Of a stretch of DNA of 64,000 nucleotides, positions 26,971 through 37,290 are shown in pieces. Source of the DNA: Pseudomonas viridiflava (GTDB lineage: Bacteria > Pseudomonadota > Gammaproteobacteria > Pseudomonadales > Pseudomonadaceae). Positions within the stretch are counted from its first letter, which is position 1. The number at the start of each line of letters is the position of its first letter. The stretch covers positions 1-64,000 of the forward strand of contig NZ_RBTP01000043.1 in the NCBI RefSeq assembly GCF_003702045.1. Direction: 5' to 3'. The notes under the pieces were generated by a model, which was not told where the DNA came from, did no database searches, and was given only the letters and a program-made list of their open reading frames with translations. The translations under genes were made by a program, and so were the position numbers.

Positions 26971-27121
26971 CAGTCTTGAACCTGCCTGTCGGATAAAACG
27001 CGCATTTTAGCCCGTCCGCCTGGCCGTGTATCGCCTGCGCGTTGCTGTACACCCCACGATCCTGTCCTACACTCCATTTAGCTCTTTCAAATTGCTTTGC
27101 AACTGAAGTGAGGAGTGCAAC

Positions 27122-27292
27122 ATGAACTCAATAACAAGAAAATGCATGGTGGCAGTGGGTGTTATCGCTGTGCTCGGTGTCTACGCCGCAGGTGCCTGGC
27201 GCATCGAGCTGGCGCGCCAGGCTCCCGCTGTCGTCAGCTGCAGCTTCGGCCATTGCGTGCCTACCAATTCAACCTTCAGCGCGTTGCGATGA
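27122..27292 (+). CDS. 56-residue membrane or secreted protein, unknown
   Basis: A short gene starts at the ATG at 27122 with an excellent GAGGAGT six bases upstream. The product is MNSITRKCMVAVGVIAVLGV followed by YAAGAWRIELARQAPAVV and a tail with CSFGHC. A single hydrophobic helix (about residues 9-24) follows a basic N-terminus, so it is probably an inner-membrane protein with the tail outside, or a secreted peptide. The two cysteines four residues apart could form a disulfide or bind metal. I do not recognise a family. It stands 129 bases before the DHA2 exporter gene on the same strand and could share its transcript. Confidence 0.62.
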   Translation: MNSITRKCMVAVGVIAVLGVYAAGAWRIELARQAPAVVSCSFGHCVPTNSTFSALR

Positions 27293-27421
27293 CGCTCACG
27301 CGTCGCGCATTTCGTCGCGGATGAAACAAAGGGCGCTATCGATTAGCCCCCTATCGGATTAGACTGGCCTGACTTCTCCCGCCTCGTTTGCAGCGGGTCA
27401 ACACTGCCATCAGGTTCCGCC

Positions 27422-28942
27422 TTGACCAGTCTTACGCTTACCCCTCCCGCGATCCGCAGCATTCTGTTTGCGTTGATGATGGCTGTGCTGCTCAGCGCAC
27501 TTGACCAGACCATCGTCGCCGTTTCGATGCCCGCCATTTCCGCCCAGTTCAAGGACATTGACCTGCTGGCATGGGTGATCTCTGCCTATATGGTTTCGCT
27601 GACTGTGGCGGTCCCGATCTACGGCAAGCTGGGCGATTTGTACGGGCGACGCAAACTGATGCTGTTCGGCCTTGGCCTGTTTACCCTCGCCTCGCTGTTT
27701 TGCGGCCTGGCCCAGAGCATGGAGCAACTGGTACTGGCGCGCGTACTGCAGGGCATCGGCGCGGGGGGCATGGTGTCGGTCAGTCAGGCAATCGTTGCCG
27801 ACATCGTCCCACCCCGTGAGCGAGGCCGTTATCAGGGCTATTTCAGCAGCATGTACGCCGTTGCCAGTGTCGCAGGACCTGTACTGGGTGGCTTGATGAC
27901 CGAATACCTGTCGTGGCGCTGGGTGTTTTTGATCAATCTGCCGCTGGGCGTCGCCGCGTGGGTGGTGGCGTGGAAAACGCTGAAAGGGCTGCCCGTTCCA
28001 CAACGCAAACCGATCATCGACTACCTGGGTACGGTGTTGATGATCATTGGCCTGACTGCGCTGCTCCTAGGCATCACGGAAATCGGCCAGGGGCATGGTC
28101 TGGATGAGGTGCAGGTGCAGGCCCTGTTGGGCGTGGCCTTGCTAACGCTGGGGGTGTTCGTCTGGTATGAGCGCCGTGCAGCCGAGCCTCTATTGCCCAT
28201 GCACCTGTTCGCCAACCGCAGTGCAGTGCTCTGCTGGTGTACGGTATTTTTCACCAGTTTCCAGGCCATCTCACTGATTGTCCTGATGCCGCTGCGCTAT
28301 CAGACCGTGACCGGCGGCGGTGCGGACAGCGCCGCGCTGCACCTGCTTCCCTTGGCAATGGGCATGCCGATGGGCGCCTATTTCGCAGGGCGGCGCACGG
28401 CATCGACCGGGCGCTACAAACCGTTGATCGCAACGGGCGCCGTGCTCATGCCCATCGCCATTTTGGGCATGGCCTTCACGCCGCCGCAGTCAATCGTATT
28501 GATGAGCCTGTTCATGATTCTGACCGGTATCGCCACGGGCATGCAGTTTCCAACGTCGCTGGTCGGGACACAGAACTCGGTCAACGTCAAAGACATGGGC
28601 GTGGCCACCAGCACCACCAATCTGTTCCGCTCACTGGGCGGTGCTGTCGGCGTGGCACTGATGTCGGCGCTGCTGCTGGCCATGCTGCAACACACCGGTG
28701 TAGGCCAACTGGAAGCAGGCGCAATAGGTCATGAAGGCGCTTCTGGCAATGTGCTGCTTGACAGCCTGAACGCTGCCACCGGACCGGCGTTGGATACCTT
28801 GCGCGCCGAACTGGCCATGACGTTCAGGCATCTGCTGATGATCAGTGCCGCCATCTCATTGCTGGGTATCGCTGCTGCGTGGGCAATGCCCAACAACCTT
28901 CTGCGCGGCCGTGAACAGGCCGCCGAGCAAAAAGCGCAGTAG
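27422..28942 (+). CDS. DHA2-family MFS multidrug transporter (14 helices)
   Basis: The 506-residue inner-membrane protein shows the DHA2/EmrB pattern: motif D1 LLSALDQTIVAVSMPAIS, motif A GKLGDLYGRRKL, motif B LARVLQGIGAGGMVSVSQ and motif C AGPVLGGLMTEYLSWRWVF, with about 14 helices. Such pumps expel drugs or dyes with protons. The start is a TTG at 27422; no better ATG precedes motif D1, and only a weak AGG lies upstream. No EmrA-type adaptor gene is adjacent, so it probably works alone. It converges on the DUF3396 gene with three bases between the stop codons. Confidence 0.85.
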   Translation: MTSLTLTPPAIRSILFALMMAVLLSALDQTIVAVSMPAISAQFKDIDLLAWVISAYMVSLTVAVPIYGKLGDLYGRRKLMLFGLGLFTLASLFCGLAQSMEQLVLARVLQGIGAGGMVSVSQAIVADIVPPRERGRYQGYFSSMYAVASVAGPVLGGLMTEYLSWRWVFLINLPLGVAAWVVAWKTLKGLPVPQRKPIIDYLGTVLMIIGLTALLLGITEIGQGHGLDEVQVQALLGVALLTLGVFVWYERRAAEPLLPMHLFANRSAVLCWCTVFFTSFQAISLIVLMPLRYQTVTGGGADSAALHLLPLAMGMPMGAYFAGRRTASTGRYKPLIATGAVLMPIAILGMAFTPPQSIVLMSLFMILTGIATGMQFPTSLVGTQNSVNVKDMGVATSTTNLFRSLGGAVGVALMSALLLAMLQHTGVGQLEAGAIGHEGASGNVLLDSLNAATGPALDTLRAELAMTFRHLLMISAAISLLGIAAAWAMPNNLLRGREQAAEQKAQ

Positions 28943-28945
28943 CAG

Positions 28946-30079
28946 TTACTGCGCTTCAGCCGCCCAGAACCACTGGGTCTTCTTGTCCTTTATATGTTCG
29001 AACGCGGGCATGATCTCGCTTTCATTGAAAAACCGGCGAGAACGGGCACGCGCGTTACTGAACCAATAACCGGCCCGTGGACAGGCACGCCCGGCATCGA
29101 CCGGCTGGGGGGATTTTTCGTCGAAGCGGGAAAACCACTGCGCGGTAGTGTGCTCGTTGAACCCAAGGCCCGGCACCAGATAAGGATGGAGATTGCCCGT
29201 GTCCTGCAACCGGACGGGCTTGATCACTTTGTTGACCGCCATATAGGAGGCGGGCGCAGGCCGACCTGGATCACCCAGCTCCGGCAACCTGCCCGCGCGA
29301 ATCATCAAGCCGGCACTGTAGGCATGAAAAACGATGTCGCTGTGCCCGCTCAACTGAGCGCGCAGCCTGTCACTGCTGCCCAGTCGCCTGACAAACGATT
29401 CGCCCAGAACGGTGTACCAGCCCACGCCCTTGATCCGGTCCAGCAAACGCAGGCTTTCTATATGAGGGCCGGGGTCGACCATCAACCCGACATACTGTTG
29501 AGCCAGCCGGTATTCCCAGGGCAAGTATTGATGCCCGTCACAAGGGAGAATGCAGGCCAGCCCACCAAACCCGTGCTCCGCCTGGACTTCGTTGCTCAAG
29601 TAACGGATCCACGCTTCATAGTTTTGCAAACCGTCGGGCTCGGTCAGGTACGACCAGGGCAGCACCATTTTCAGGCAGGAAAGGTCGTTGTCCGCCTGGC
29701 CCTCCGATGTGTTCATGACAAAGAGGCTGTAGTCGGCGACTTCGGCCTGGGTCGCGCTGGCAATCGACCAGACAAACTGATCGTCCGGCGAACTCTGCAA
29801 CACCTGACGTCGGCACGCCGCGAAGCCCGACGAGGTCAGACGACGCATGCGTTTGTAGAGCTGCCACTTGAGCACGGGTTTGAAGGCGTCGTAGAACCTT
29901 ACAAAACAGGCCTCCACTCGCTGTTTCAAATCCTGCGTATGGCCTTTTCTGAAGTACAACGTGGTGATGAGCCCGAGGCGGACGACGGGCGTGCCCAATC
30001 CTGAATCGACAGCGATGCGCTCGGCCTGCCGTGACAGTTTTGTCAGCGGCGTCATCCAATCAGCTACCGTGTCTGACAT
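28946..30079 (-). CDS. DUF3396 / type VI immunity-like protein
   Basis: The product is 377 residues from the ATG at 30079, which has GGAAGG upstream; a longer frame to 30190 lacks one. The C-terminal half shows the DUF3396 pattern: LPCDGHQYLPWEYRLAQQYV, GLMVDPGPHIESLRLLDRIK, KGVGWYTVLGESFVRRLG, and RAGRLPELGDPGRPAPASYM. Members are found with type VI secretion toxins and some act as immunity proteins. There is no effector, VgrG, PAAR or Hcp gene nearby, so this is an orphan by context. It appears soluble, with no signal peptide. Domain assignment is by recalled pattern. Confidence 0.68.
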   Translation of the reverse strand: MSDTVADWMTPLTKLSRQAERIAVDSGLGTPVVRLGLITTLYFRKGHTQDLKQRVEACFVRFYDAFKPVLKWQLYKRMRRLTSSGFAACRRQVLQSSPDDQFVWSIASATQAEVADYSLFVMNTSEGQADNDLSCLKMVLPWSYLTEPDGLQNYEAWIRYLSNEVQAEHGFGGLACILPCDGHQYLPWEYRLAQQYVGLMVDPGPHIESLRLLDRIKGVGWYTVLGESFVRRLGSSDRLRAQLSGHSDIVFHAYSAGLMIRAGRLPELGDPGRPAPASYMAVNKVIKPVRLQDTGNLHPYLVPGLGFNEHTTAQWFSRFDEKSPQPVDAGRACPRAGYWFSNARARSRRFFNESEIMPAFEHIKDKKTQWFWAAEAQ

Positions 30080-30544
30080 CACCCTTCCCTCCAGTGATAG
30101 CTGAGACTTAGGGTGAGCGAGCGCTGACAGTCGAAACTGCCCGAACTTACCACCCTGTTTGATGAACAGCGACAGCATCCGGGAAGACAATCCCCTGCCT
30201 TGCGGCCTTTTGCGCGGCTGACGTTGTTTTCAGAACAGATAGGCGCAAGCGTTCGCCTGAACATGCAACTTCCCTCTCACCCTGTTGATTGAGGGACGAA
30301 GAGTGAAGGGAGTTTCGAGACGGAGCAATACACGGAATTTAGTTTGGGAAATCAGCTACATGTTTCAGGAAATGTCCTACCGATGTCCTACAAACCACGG
30401 GCATCCCATGCCTTAAAACGCTGTTTCAAGCGCGCCTACACATGGACAAACGTCAGCAAACGGTAAACTTTTTTGTTTACCAGGATTAATTGAAATCCAA
30501 GGGTGCCCATTCGCACCCTCACAGCGTTATATTCAGTCACTTCG
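30080..30544. other. Intergenic stretch between DUF3396 and the RND repressor gene
   Basis: No gene is supported in these 465 bases. GGTAAAC and GTTTACC form a seven-base-pair stem with a T6 loop at 30462-30481. GGGTGC/GCACCC at 30501-30518 forms a stem that may end the repressor transcript on the minus strand. The promoter of the DUF3396 gene should lie at the left end. Confidence 0.45.
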
Positions 30545-31192
30545 CTAGACGGCATGCTGCGCTTTCAACAGCGATGGGCTGAAACGCAACATATCCATGC
30601 AGACTTCCACCAACTGCTCGGACTCCGACGGCAGTGAATAGCTGTCGGGCACCAGCAGCCACTGGTAGATGATGCCATTGATGTAGGAAAACAGAGCGAC
30701 CGCTGCGCGCCCCGTATCCAGACCTGCTGGCAACTGGCCCCGACGCACGGCATTACTCAACCCCAACTGGATGCGCTCGTGGCACTGGACGGCGTTCTCT
30801 TGGCGTTGACGACGGAAATCACACATCTCGTCCGTAAACTCGCACTTGTGAAAAAGGATTTCATTGATGCGACGGGTTTTCGGGTCAAGTGCGAGCTCAT
30901 GAAACAAATGAACCAGCAGACTCTTCATGCACCCCAGCGGATCCTCTTCATCTTCATCCCGGCTGGCTTGCGACATTTCGTCGAGCGGTTCCTGAAGGCT
31001 GTCCAGCATCGCCTGCACCAGATCGGCCTTGTTATTGAAGTGCCAGTAGATCGCTCCCCGCGTCACACCCGCCAGGGTCGCGATGTCGGCCAGCGTTGTA
31101 CGGGCAACCCCGCGCTCATAAAAGGCCTGCTCGGCAGCCTCCAGTATCTGGCTGCGAGTGATCTGAGCTTCCTCTTTGGTGCGACGAACCAT
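30545..31192 (-). CDS. ttgR: TetR-family repressor of the RND pump (TtgR/PmeR type)
   Basis: The 215-residue protein starts [20 protein letters not shown] and carries a helix-turn-helix [20 protein letters not shown], very close to TtgR of P. putida and PmeR of P. syringae. These bind plant antimicrobials and antibiotics in the C-terminal pocket and then leave the operator. [14 protein letters not shown] is a family mark in the ligand domain. The gene is divergent from the pump operon with about 255 bases between starts, and a TtgR-type operator lies between them. The upstream extension to 31369 is rejected because it would run through that operator. Confidence 0.88.
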   Translation of the reverse strand: MVRRTKEEAQITRSQILEAAEQAFYERGVARTTLADIATLAGVTRGAIYWHFNNKADLVQAMLDSLQEPLDEMSQASRDEDEEDPLGCMKSLLVHLFHELALDPKTRRINEILFHKCEFTDEMCDFRRQRQENAVQCHERIQLGLSNAVRRGQLPAGLDTGRAAVALFSYINGIIYQWLLVPDSYSLPSESEQLVEVCMDMLRFSPSLLKAQHAV

Positions 31193-31328
31193 GGCAATCA
31201 ACCTCAAAAAATTCACCTCAGCCATCCGCGTAGCGCGATGCCTGAAGTCACAACCGGGCGGCATTTGTATCGCCTTGTCCCGAACCCGCTGATGACCCCC
31301 TTCGCTACGAATCATTGCGAAGGGAAGG

Positions 31329-31358
31329 TATTTACAAACAGCCATGAATGTAAGTATA
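31329..31358. promoter_or_regulatory. TtgR-type operator of the efflux operon
   Basis: A 30-base element begins TATTTACAAACA and ends AATGTAAGTATA, with an imperfect dyad TATTTACA/TGTAAGTATA. It is nearly identical to the ttgA-ttgR operator of P. putida as I recall it. It would overlap the divergent promoters and control both genes. Confidence 0.8.
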
Positions 31359-31447
31359 TTCCTTAGCATGCTACTTATCTAGCCGAAATATTTTTTAACA
31401 TTTCAACTCTCCGTTGAACGAACAGGCTCCTGCCCCCGAGGATCTTC

Positions 31448-32599
31448 ATGCAATTCAAGCCAGCTGTTACCGTCCTGGTCACTGCCGTCGCCCTGGCAAC
31501 CCTGCTTAGCGGTTGTGGCAAGAAGGAGCAGGAGGCCCCGCCTCCGCAGAAACCTGAGGTGGGCGTCGTCACGCTCAAAGCCCAGCCCTACACGCTGACC
31601 ACCGAGCTGCCGGGCAGGACAACCGCGTTCCGCGTGGCGGAAGTCCGGCCGCAGGTCAACGGCATCATTCTCAAGCGCCTGTTCACCGAAGGCGGCGATG
31701 TAAAGGCCGGCCAGCAGCTGTACCAGATCGACCCGTCTATTTATGACGCGAACGTCAACAGCGCCAAGGCGACCCTGCAGTCGGCCAAGTCGATGTCCGA
31801 CCGTTACAAGCAATTGGTCAACGAGCAAGCTGTCAGCCGCCAGGAGTACGACACTGCGCTGGCGTCGACCCAGGAAGCTCAGGCCACCTTGCAAACCGCT
31901 CAGATCAACCTGCGGTTTACCAAGGTGCTCGCGCCGATCTCCGGCCGTATCGGTCGTTCCGCTGTCACCGAAGGTGCGCTGGTCAGCAACGGCCAGACCA
32001 ACGCAATGGCCACTATCCAGCAACTTGACCCGATCTACGTTGACGTCAATCAGTCTTCGGCAGACATGCTCAAGCTGCGTGCCGATCTGGCCAGCGGCAG
32101 GCTGCAGAAGTCGGGCGACAACTCGGCTTCGGTCAAGCTGACCCTGGAAGACGGCAGTGATTATGCACAGCAAGGCAAGCTGGAGTTTTCCGAAGTCTCG
32201 GTCGATCAGGCCACCGGTTCGGTGACGCTGCGCGCTGTGTTCCCCAACCCTGATCACGTTCTGCTGCCCGGCATGTTCGTTCACGCCAAGCTGCAGGCGG
32301 GTGTCAGCAGCAAGGCCATTCTTGCTCCGCAGCAAGGCGTGACCCGCGACCTGAAAGGTACGCCGACCGCTCTGGTGGTGAACAAGGACAACAAGGTGGA
32401 ACAGCGTGAGTTAGTCACCAGCCGAACCGCCGGTGCCTACTGGCTGATCGAAAAAGGTCTGGTCGAGGGTGATCGGGTGATCACCGAAGGCCTGCAATAC
32501 GTAAAACCAGGCGCTGAAGTGAAGGTCAAGGAAGCAACCAACCTCAACGCTGACCAGTCTGCCAATGCTGCCCCTGCTGCCACTGGCAAAGGTGAGTGA
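31448..32599 (+). CDS. mexA: RND efflux periplasmic adaptor lipoprotein (MexA/TtgA)
   Basis: The 383-residue adaptor has a lipoprotein signal with lipobox LLSGC, giving lipidation at Cys24. Hairpin and lipoyl regions follow (GRTTAFRVAEVRPQVNGIIL, DPSIYDANVNSAKATLQSAK), then the beta-barrel domain (VSVDQATGSVTLRAVFPNPD) and the membrane-proximal end. It links the inner-membrane pump to the outer-membrane channel. GAGGATC lies six bases before the ATG. It heads the three-gene operon and is three bases from mexB. P. putida nomenclature is ttgA. Confidence 0.92.
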   Translation: MQFKPAVTVLVTAVALATLLSGCGKKEQEAPPPQKPEVGVVTLKAQPYTLTTELPGRTTAFRVAEVRPQVNGIILKRLFTEGGDVKAGQQLYQIDPSIYDANVNSAKATLQSAKSMSDRYKQLVNEQAVSRQEYDTALASTQEAQATLQTAQINLRFTKVLAPISGRIGRSAVTEGALVSNGQTNAMATIQQLDPIYVDVNQSSADMLKLRADLASGRLQKSGDNSASVKLTLEDGSDYAQQGKLEFSEVSVDQATGSVTLRAVFPNPDHVLLPGMFVHAKLQAGVSSKAILAPQQGVTRDLKGTPTALVVNKDNKVEQRELVTSRTAGAYWLIEKGLVEGDRVITEGLQYVKPGAEVKVKEATNLNADQSANAAPAATGKGE

Positions 32600-32602
32600 T
32601 AG

Positions 32603-35600
32603 ATGTCCAGATTCTTTATTGACCGCCCCATCTTCGCTTGGGTATTAGCCCTGGTGATCATGCTGGTTGGCACGCTTTCGATCATGAAGCTGCCGATCAA
32701 CCAATACCCGGCCATCGCACCAACGGCCATCGATATCCAGGTCACCTACCCAGGTGCGTCCGCACAGACCGTGCAGGACACCGTGGTGCAGATCATCGAG
32801 CAGCAGCTCAATGGTATCGACAACCTGCGTTATGTTTCTTCGGACAGCAACTCCGATGGCAGCATGACCATCACGGTGACCTTCAATCAGGGCACCAACC
32901 CGGACACCGCTCAGGTACAGGTTCAGAACAAGCTGAACCTGGCCACCCCACTGCTGCCGCAAGAAGTGCAGCAGCAGGGCCTGCGCGTGACCAAGTCGGT
33001 GAAGAACTTCCTGCTGGTGATCGGTCTCGTCGCTGAAGATGGCTCCCTGACCCGCGAAGACTTGTCCAACTACATCGTTTCCAACATTCAGGACCCGATC
33101 TCGCGGACTTCCGGTGTGGGTGACTTCCAGGTGTTCGGTTCGCAGTATGCGATGCGCATCTGGCTGGACCCGGCCAAGCTCAACAACTTCCAGTTGACGC
33201 CTGTGGATGTAACCAATGCGGTCAGTGCGCAGAACGTGCAGATCGCTACCGGTCAGTTGGGTGGCCTGCCTGCGCTGCCCGGCACTCAGTTGAACGCCAC
33301 CATCATCGGCAAGACCCGTCTGCAGACCGCCGAACAGTTCGGCAACATTTTTCTGAAGGTCAACACCGACGGTTCGCAGGTTCGTCTCAAGGATGTCGCG
33401 CGTATCGAACTGGGCGGTCAGAACTACAGCATCGACGCACAGTTCAACGGCAAACCGGCTTCCGGTATGGCGATCAAGCTGGCATCGGGTGCCAACGCCC
33501 TCGACACCGCCAAAGCGATTCGCGCCACCATCAGCGAGCTCGAGCCCTTCTTCCCGCCGGGCATGAAGGTTGTTTACCCGTATGACACCACGCCGACCGT
33601 CACGGAATCCATCAGCGGCGTGGTTCACACCCTGATCGAAGCCATCGTGCTGGTGTTCCTGGTGATGTACCTGTTCCTGCAAAACCTGCGCGCAACGATC
33701 ATCACCACGATGACCGTGCCGGTGGTACTGCTGGGTACGTTCGGGATCCTGGCCGCCTTTGGCTTCACCATCAACACCCTGACCATGTTCGGCATGATTC
33801 TGGCCATCGGGCTTCTGGTGGACGATGCCATCGTGGTGGTGGAGAACGTCGAACGGGTGATGGCCGAGGAGCATTTGTCTCCCAAGGAGGCCACGCAGAA
33901 ATCAATGGACCAGATCCAGGGTGCGCTCGTCGGCATCGCGATGGTGCTGTCGGCGGTTCTGCTGCCGATGGCGTTCTTCGGCGGCTCCACGGGGGTGATC
34001 TACAAACAGTTCTCGATCACCATCGTTTCGGCGATGGCCCTCTCGGTGCTCGTGGCCCTGATCTTCACCCCGGCGCTGTGCGCCACCATGCTCAAACCTA
34101 TCGATCCGGAGAAGCACGGCCAACCCAAGCGCGGCTTCTTCGGCTGGTTCAACCGGACCTTCGACCGCAGCGTCGTCAGCTACGAAAACGGCGTGAAGCG
34201 CATGGTGACTCACAAGTTGCCGGCCTTCGTCGTGTACCTGATCATCTTCGCGGGCATGATCTGGCTGTTCACCCGTATCCCGGCGGCGTTTCTGCCTGAA
34301 GAAGACCAGGGTGTGATTTTTGCCCAGGTCCAGACACCGGCGGGTTCGTCGGCAGAACGTACCCAGAAAGTCATCGATGACATGCGCGACTTCCTGCTCG
34401 ATAAAGAGAACGGTGAAGGCAAGGGCGTCAACTCGGTGTTCAGCGTCAACGGTTTCAACTTCGCCGGTCGCGGCCAAAGTTCGGGCCTGGCCTTCGTGAT
34501 GCTCAAACCGTGGGACGAGCGCGATGCTGAAACCACCGTGTTCAAGATCGCCGAACGGGCGCAGGCACACTTCGCCAGCTTCCGGGACGCAATGGTCTTC
34601 GCGGTCGTCCCACCGTCGGTGCTGGAGCTGGGTAACGCCACCGGCTTCGACGTTTACCTGCAAGACCAGGGCGGTGTCGGCCACCAGAAACTGCTGGATG
34701 CCCGTAACCAGTTCCTGGGCATGGCAGCACAGAGCAAGATCCTGGCAGGCGTGCGCCCCAACGGTCTGAACGACGAGCCGCAGTATCAGCTCACCGTGGA
34801 CGACGAGAAGGCCAGTGCGTTGGGCATTACCTTGGCCAACATCAACCAGACGCTATCCATCGCGCTGGGCGGTAGCTACGTCAACGACTTCATCGACCGT
34901 GGTCGGGTGAAGAAAGTGTACGTGCAGGGCGAAGCGTTCAGCCGCATGACCCCTGAAGACCTTCAGAAATGGTTCGTGCGCAACGACAGCGGCACGATGG
35001 TACCCCTGTCGGCCATTGCCAGCGGCGAGTGGATCTACGGTTCGCCCAAGCTGTCGCGCTATAACGGCGTAGCAGCGATGGAAGTGCTGGGTACGCCTGC
35101 TCCGGGCTACAGTTCCGGACAGGCCATGGCGGAAGTTGAAGCCATTGCCGGGAAACTGCCGGCAGGGATTGGCTACTCGTTTACCGGCCTCTCGTTCGAA
35201 GAACGCCTGTCCGGTTCTCAGGCGCCAGCCTTGTACGCACTGTCCTTGCTGGTGGTATTCCTCTGCCTGGCAGCGCTTTACGAGAGCTGGTCGATTCCGA
35301 TTGCGGTCATTCTGGTCGTACCGCTGGGTGTAATCGGTGCCTTGATGGCAACCAGTCTGCGTGGACTGTCCAATGACGTGTTCTTCCAGGTGGGCCTGCT
35401 GGTGACGGTGGGTCTGGCGGCGAAAAACGCCATTCTGATCGTCGAGTTCGCCAAGGAACTGCATGAGCAGGGTAAATCGCTGGTCGAGTCGGCGATGGAA
35501 GCTTGCCGGATGCGCTTGCGCCCCATCATCATGACCTCGATGGCGTTCATCCTGGGCGTGGTTCCGCTGGCCATTTCCAGCGGCGCCGGTTCGGGCAGCC

Positions 35601-35758
35601 AGCACGCCATCGGTACAGGCGTTATCGGCGGTATGATCACCGCAACGATCCTGGCGATCTTCTGGGTGCCTATGTTCTACGTCGCCGTGTCGTCGGTGTT
35701 CAAAGGCAAAGACAAATCAAACAAGCCACAAGTCAAACATACCGAGGCTGGCCAATGA
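32603..35758 (+). CDS. mexB: RND multidrug efflux permease (MexB/TtgB)
   Basis: The 1051-residue HAE-1 pump has the typical N-terminus [20 protein letters not shown], two large periplasmic porter loops and 12 helices. The proton-relay aspartates are in [18 protein letters not shown]. Other marks are [40 protein letters not shown] and [20 protein letters not shown]. It expels dyes, antibiotics and plant antimicrobials using the proton gradient. The length fits MexB (1046) and TtgB (1050). The stop overlaps the start of the channel gene as ATGA, so the two are translationally coupled. Confidence 0.93.
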   Translation: MSRFFIDRPIFAWVLALVIMLVGTLSIMKLPINQYPAIAPTAIDIQVTYPGASAQTVQDTVVQIIEQQLNGIDNLRYVSSDSNSDGSMTITVTFNQGTNPDTAQVQVQNKLNLATPLLPQEVQQQGLRVTKSVKNFLLVIGLVAEDGSLTREDLSNYIVSNIQDPISRTSGVGDFQVFGSQYAMRIWLDPAKLNNFQLTPVDVTNAVSAQNVQIATGQLGGLPALPGTQLNATIIGKTRLQTAEQFGNIFLKVNTDGSQVRLKDVARIELGGQNYSIDAQFNGKPASGMAIKLASGANALDTAKAIRATISELEPFFPPGMKVVYPYDTTPTVTESISGVVHTLIEAIVLVFLVMYLFLQNLRATIITTMTVPVVLLGTFGILAAFGFTINTLTMFGMILAIGLLVDDAIVVVENVERVMAEEHLSPKEATQKSMDQIQGALVGIAMVLSAVLLPMAFFGGSTGVIYKQFSITIVSAMALSVLVALIFTPALCATMLKPIDPEKHGQPKRGFFGWFNRTFDRSVVSYENGVKRMVTHKLPAFVVYLIIFAGMIWLFTRIPAAFLPEEDQGVIFAQVQTPAGSSAERTQKVIDDMRDFLLDKENGEGKGVNSVFSVNGFNFAGRGQSSGLAFVMLKPWDERDAETTVFKIAERAQAHFASFRDAMVFAVVPPSVLELGNATGFDVYLQDQGGVGHQKLLDARNQFLGMAAQSKILAGVRPNGLNDEPQYQLTVDDEKASALGITLANINQTLSIALGGSYVNDFIDRGRVKKVYVQGEAFSRMTPEDLQKWFVRNDSGTMVPLSAIASGEWIYGSPKLSRYNGVAAMEVLGTPAPGYSSGQAMAEVEAIAGKLPAGIGYSFTGLSFEERLSGSQAPALYALSLLVVFLCLAALYESWSIPIAVILVVPLGVIGALMATSLRGLSNDVFFQVGLLVTVGLAAKNAILIVEFAKELHEQGKSLVESAMEACRMRLRPIIMTSMAFILGVVPLAISSGAGSGSQHAIGTGVIGGMITATILAIFWVPMFYVAVSSVFKGKDKSNKPQVKHTEAGQ

Positions 35759-37215
35759 GCAAGTCCCTGATCTCTCTAGCAGTTACCGCGTTCATTCTCG
35801 GCGGCTGCTCTCTGATCCCCGAGTACAAGCAGCCCGAAGCTCCGGTTGCCGCTCAATACCCGCAAGGTCCGGCGTACTCGCCGGCCGAAGCGGCCAAAAT
35901 GGCTGCCGCCGAACAGGGCTGGCGCGAGTTCTTCCGTGATCCGGCGCTGCAGCGTCTGATCCAGACCGCGCTGGTCAATAACCGTGACCTGCGCGTTGCG
36001 GCCCTGAACATCGACGCCTACCGCGCGCAGTACCGCATCCAGCGTGCCGACCTGTTGCCTGCCGTTTCGGCAAACGGCAACGGCAGCCGTCAGCGTGTGC
36101 CGGGCGACCAGACGCAGACCGGCCAGTCGGCCATCACCAGCAGCTATTCGGCCACGCTGGGCGTCAGCGCCTATGAGCTGGACCTCTTCGGTCGTGTTCG
36201 CAGCCTCAGCCAGCAGGCGTTGGAAACCTACTTCGCCAGCGAAGAGGCGCGTCGTAGCACCCAGATCAGTCTGGTGGCCAACGTCGCCAACGCCTACCTG
36301 ACCTGGCAGGCGGACAAAGAACTGCTCAAGCTGACGCAAGACACCCTCAAGACCTACGAAGAAAGTTTCCGCCTGACCTCGCGCAGCAACGAAGTCGGTG
36401 TTTCTTCGGCACTGGACCTGAGCCAGTCGCGCACGGCCGTCGAAAGCGCTCGCGCCCGTCTGGCCCAGTACCAGCGTCTGGTCGCACAGGACCAGAACAA
36501 CCTGGTGCTGTTGTTGGGCACCGGCTTGCCTGACAACCTGCCAGCCAGCCAGTTGCTCGACTCCGACATGCTGACCGAAATGCCGGCAGGCTTGCCGTCG
36601 GACCTGCTGCAACGTCGTCCGGACATTCTGGAAGCCGAGCACCAGCTCAAGGCAGCCAACGCCAACATCGGTGCCGCACGTGCTGCGTTTTTCCCGAGCA
36701 TCAGCCTGACGGCGAGCGCAGGCACCGGCAGCACCGAACTGTCCGGCCTGTTCAAGGGCGGCTCGGGCACTTGGCTGTTCCAGCCGAGCATCAACATCCC
36801 GATCTTCAACGCCGGCAGCCTGCGCGCCAGCCTGGATTACTCCAAAATCCAGAAAGAAATCAGCGTCGCCAATTACGAGAAAGCGATTCAGACCGCCTTC
36901 CAGGAAGTGTCCGACGGCCTGGCCTCGCGCAAGACCTACGACGAACAGCTCCAGGCGCAGCGTGACTTTGTCACCGCCAACCAGGACTACTACCGTCTGG
37001 CCGAACGTCGCTACCGCATCGGGATCGACAGCAACCTGACGTTCCTCGACGCCCAGCGCTCGCTGTTCAGCGCGCAGCAAACACTGATCACCGATCGTCT
37101 TGCGCAGCTGACCAGCGAGGTCAATCTGTACAAGGCACTCGGCGGCGGCTGGTACGAGAAGACCGGTCAGACCGCAACGATCGACAAAGAGAAGCCGTCG
37201 ATCCAGCTGTTCTGA
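35755..37215 (+). CDS. oprM: Outer-membrane efflux channel lipoprotein (OprM/TtgC)
   Basis: The 486-residue TolC-family protein has a lipoprotein signal ([20 protein letters not shown]; lipidated Cys18). Two outer membrane efflux repeats (about 65-260 and 285-470) include the coiled hairpins [20 protein letters not shown] and [20 protein letters not shown]. The loop motif [20 protein letters not shown] is diagnostic. It forms the trimeric exit duct of the pump. The ATG at 35755 overlaps the mexB stop. The longer frame from 35503 lies inside mexB and is not used. Confidence 0.93.
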   Translation: MSKSLISLAVTAFILGGCSLIPEYKQPEAPVAAQYPQGPAYSPAEAAKMAAAEQGWREFFRDPALQRLIQTALVNNRDLRVAALNIDAYRAQYRIQRADLLPAVSANGNGSRQRVPGDQTQTGQSAITSSYSATLGVSAYELDLFGRVRSLSQQALETYFASEEARRSTQISLVANVANAYLTWQADKELLKLTQDTLKTYEESFRLTSRSNEVGVSSALDLSQSRTAVESARARLAQYQRLVAQDQNNLVLLLGTGLPDNLPASQLLDSDMLTEMPAGLPSDLLQRRPDILEAEHQLKAANANIGAARAAFFPSISLTASAGTGSTELSGLFKGGSGTWLFQPSINIPIFNAGSLRASLDYSKIQKEISVANYEKAIQTAFQEVSDGLASRKTYDEQLQAQRDFVTANQDYYRLAERRYRIGIDSNLTFLDAQRSLFSAQQTLITDRLAQLTSEVNLYKALGGGWYEKTGQTATIDKEKPSIQLF

Positions 37216-37241
37216 TGCTGTTGCTCTGATCAACGCCCAAT

Positions 37242-37272
37242 AAAAAACCCACCGAATTCGGTGGGTTTTTTT
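37242..37272. terminator. Bidirectional terminator between oprM and pcaT
   Basis: AAACCCACCGAATTCGGTGGGTTT is a perfect palindrome flanked by A and T runs. It lies between the convergent oprM and pcaT genes and suits both. Confidence 0.93.
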
Positions 37273-37290
37273 ATGCGTTCTCCCCCGCGA

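Noticed and set aside
27115..27324. 69-residue plus-strand open frame overlapping the 56-residue gene
   Set aside because: It lies in a different frame, lacks its own ribosome binding site and reads as an Arg/Ala-rich shadow.
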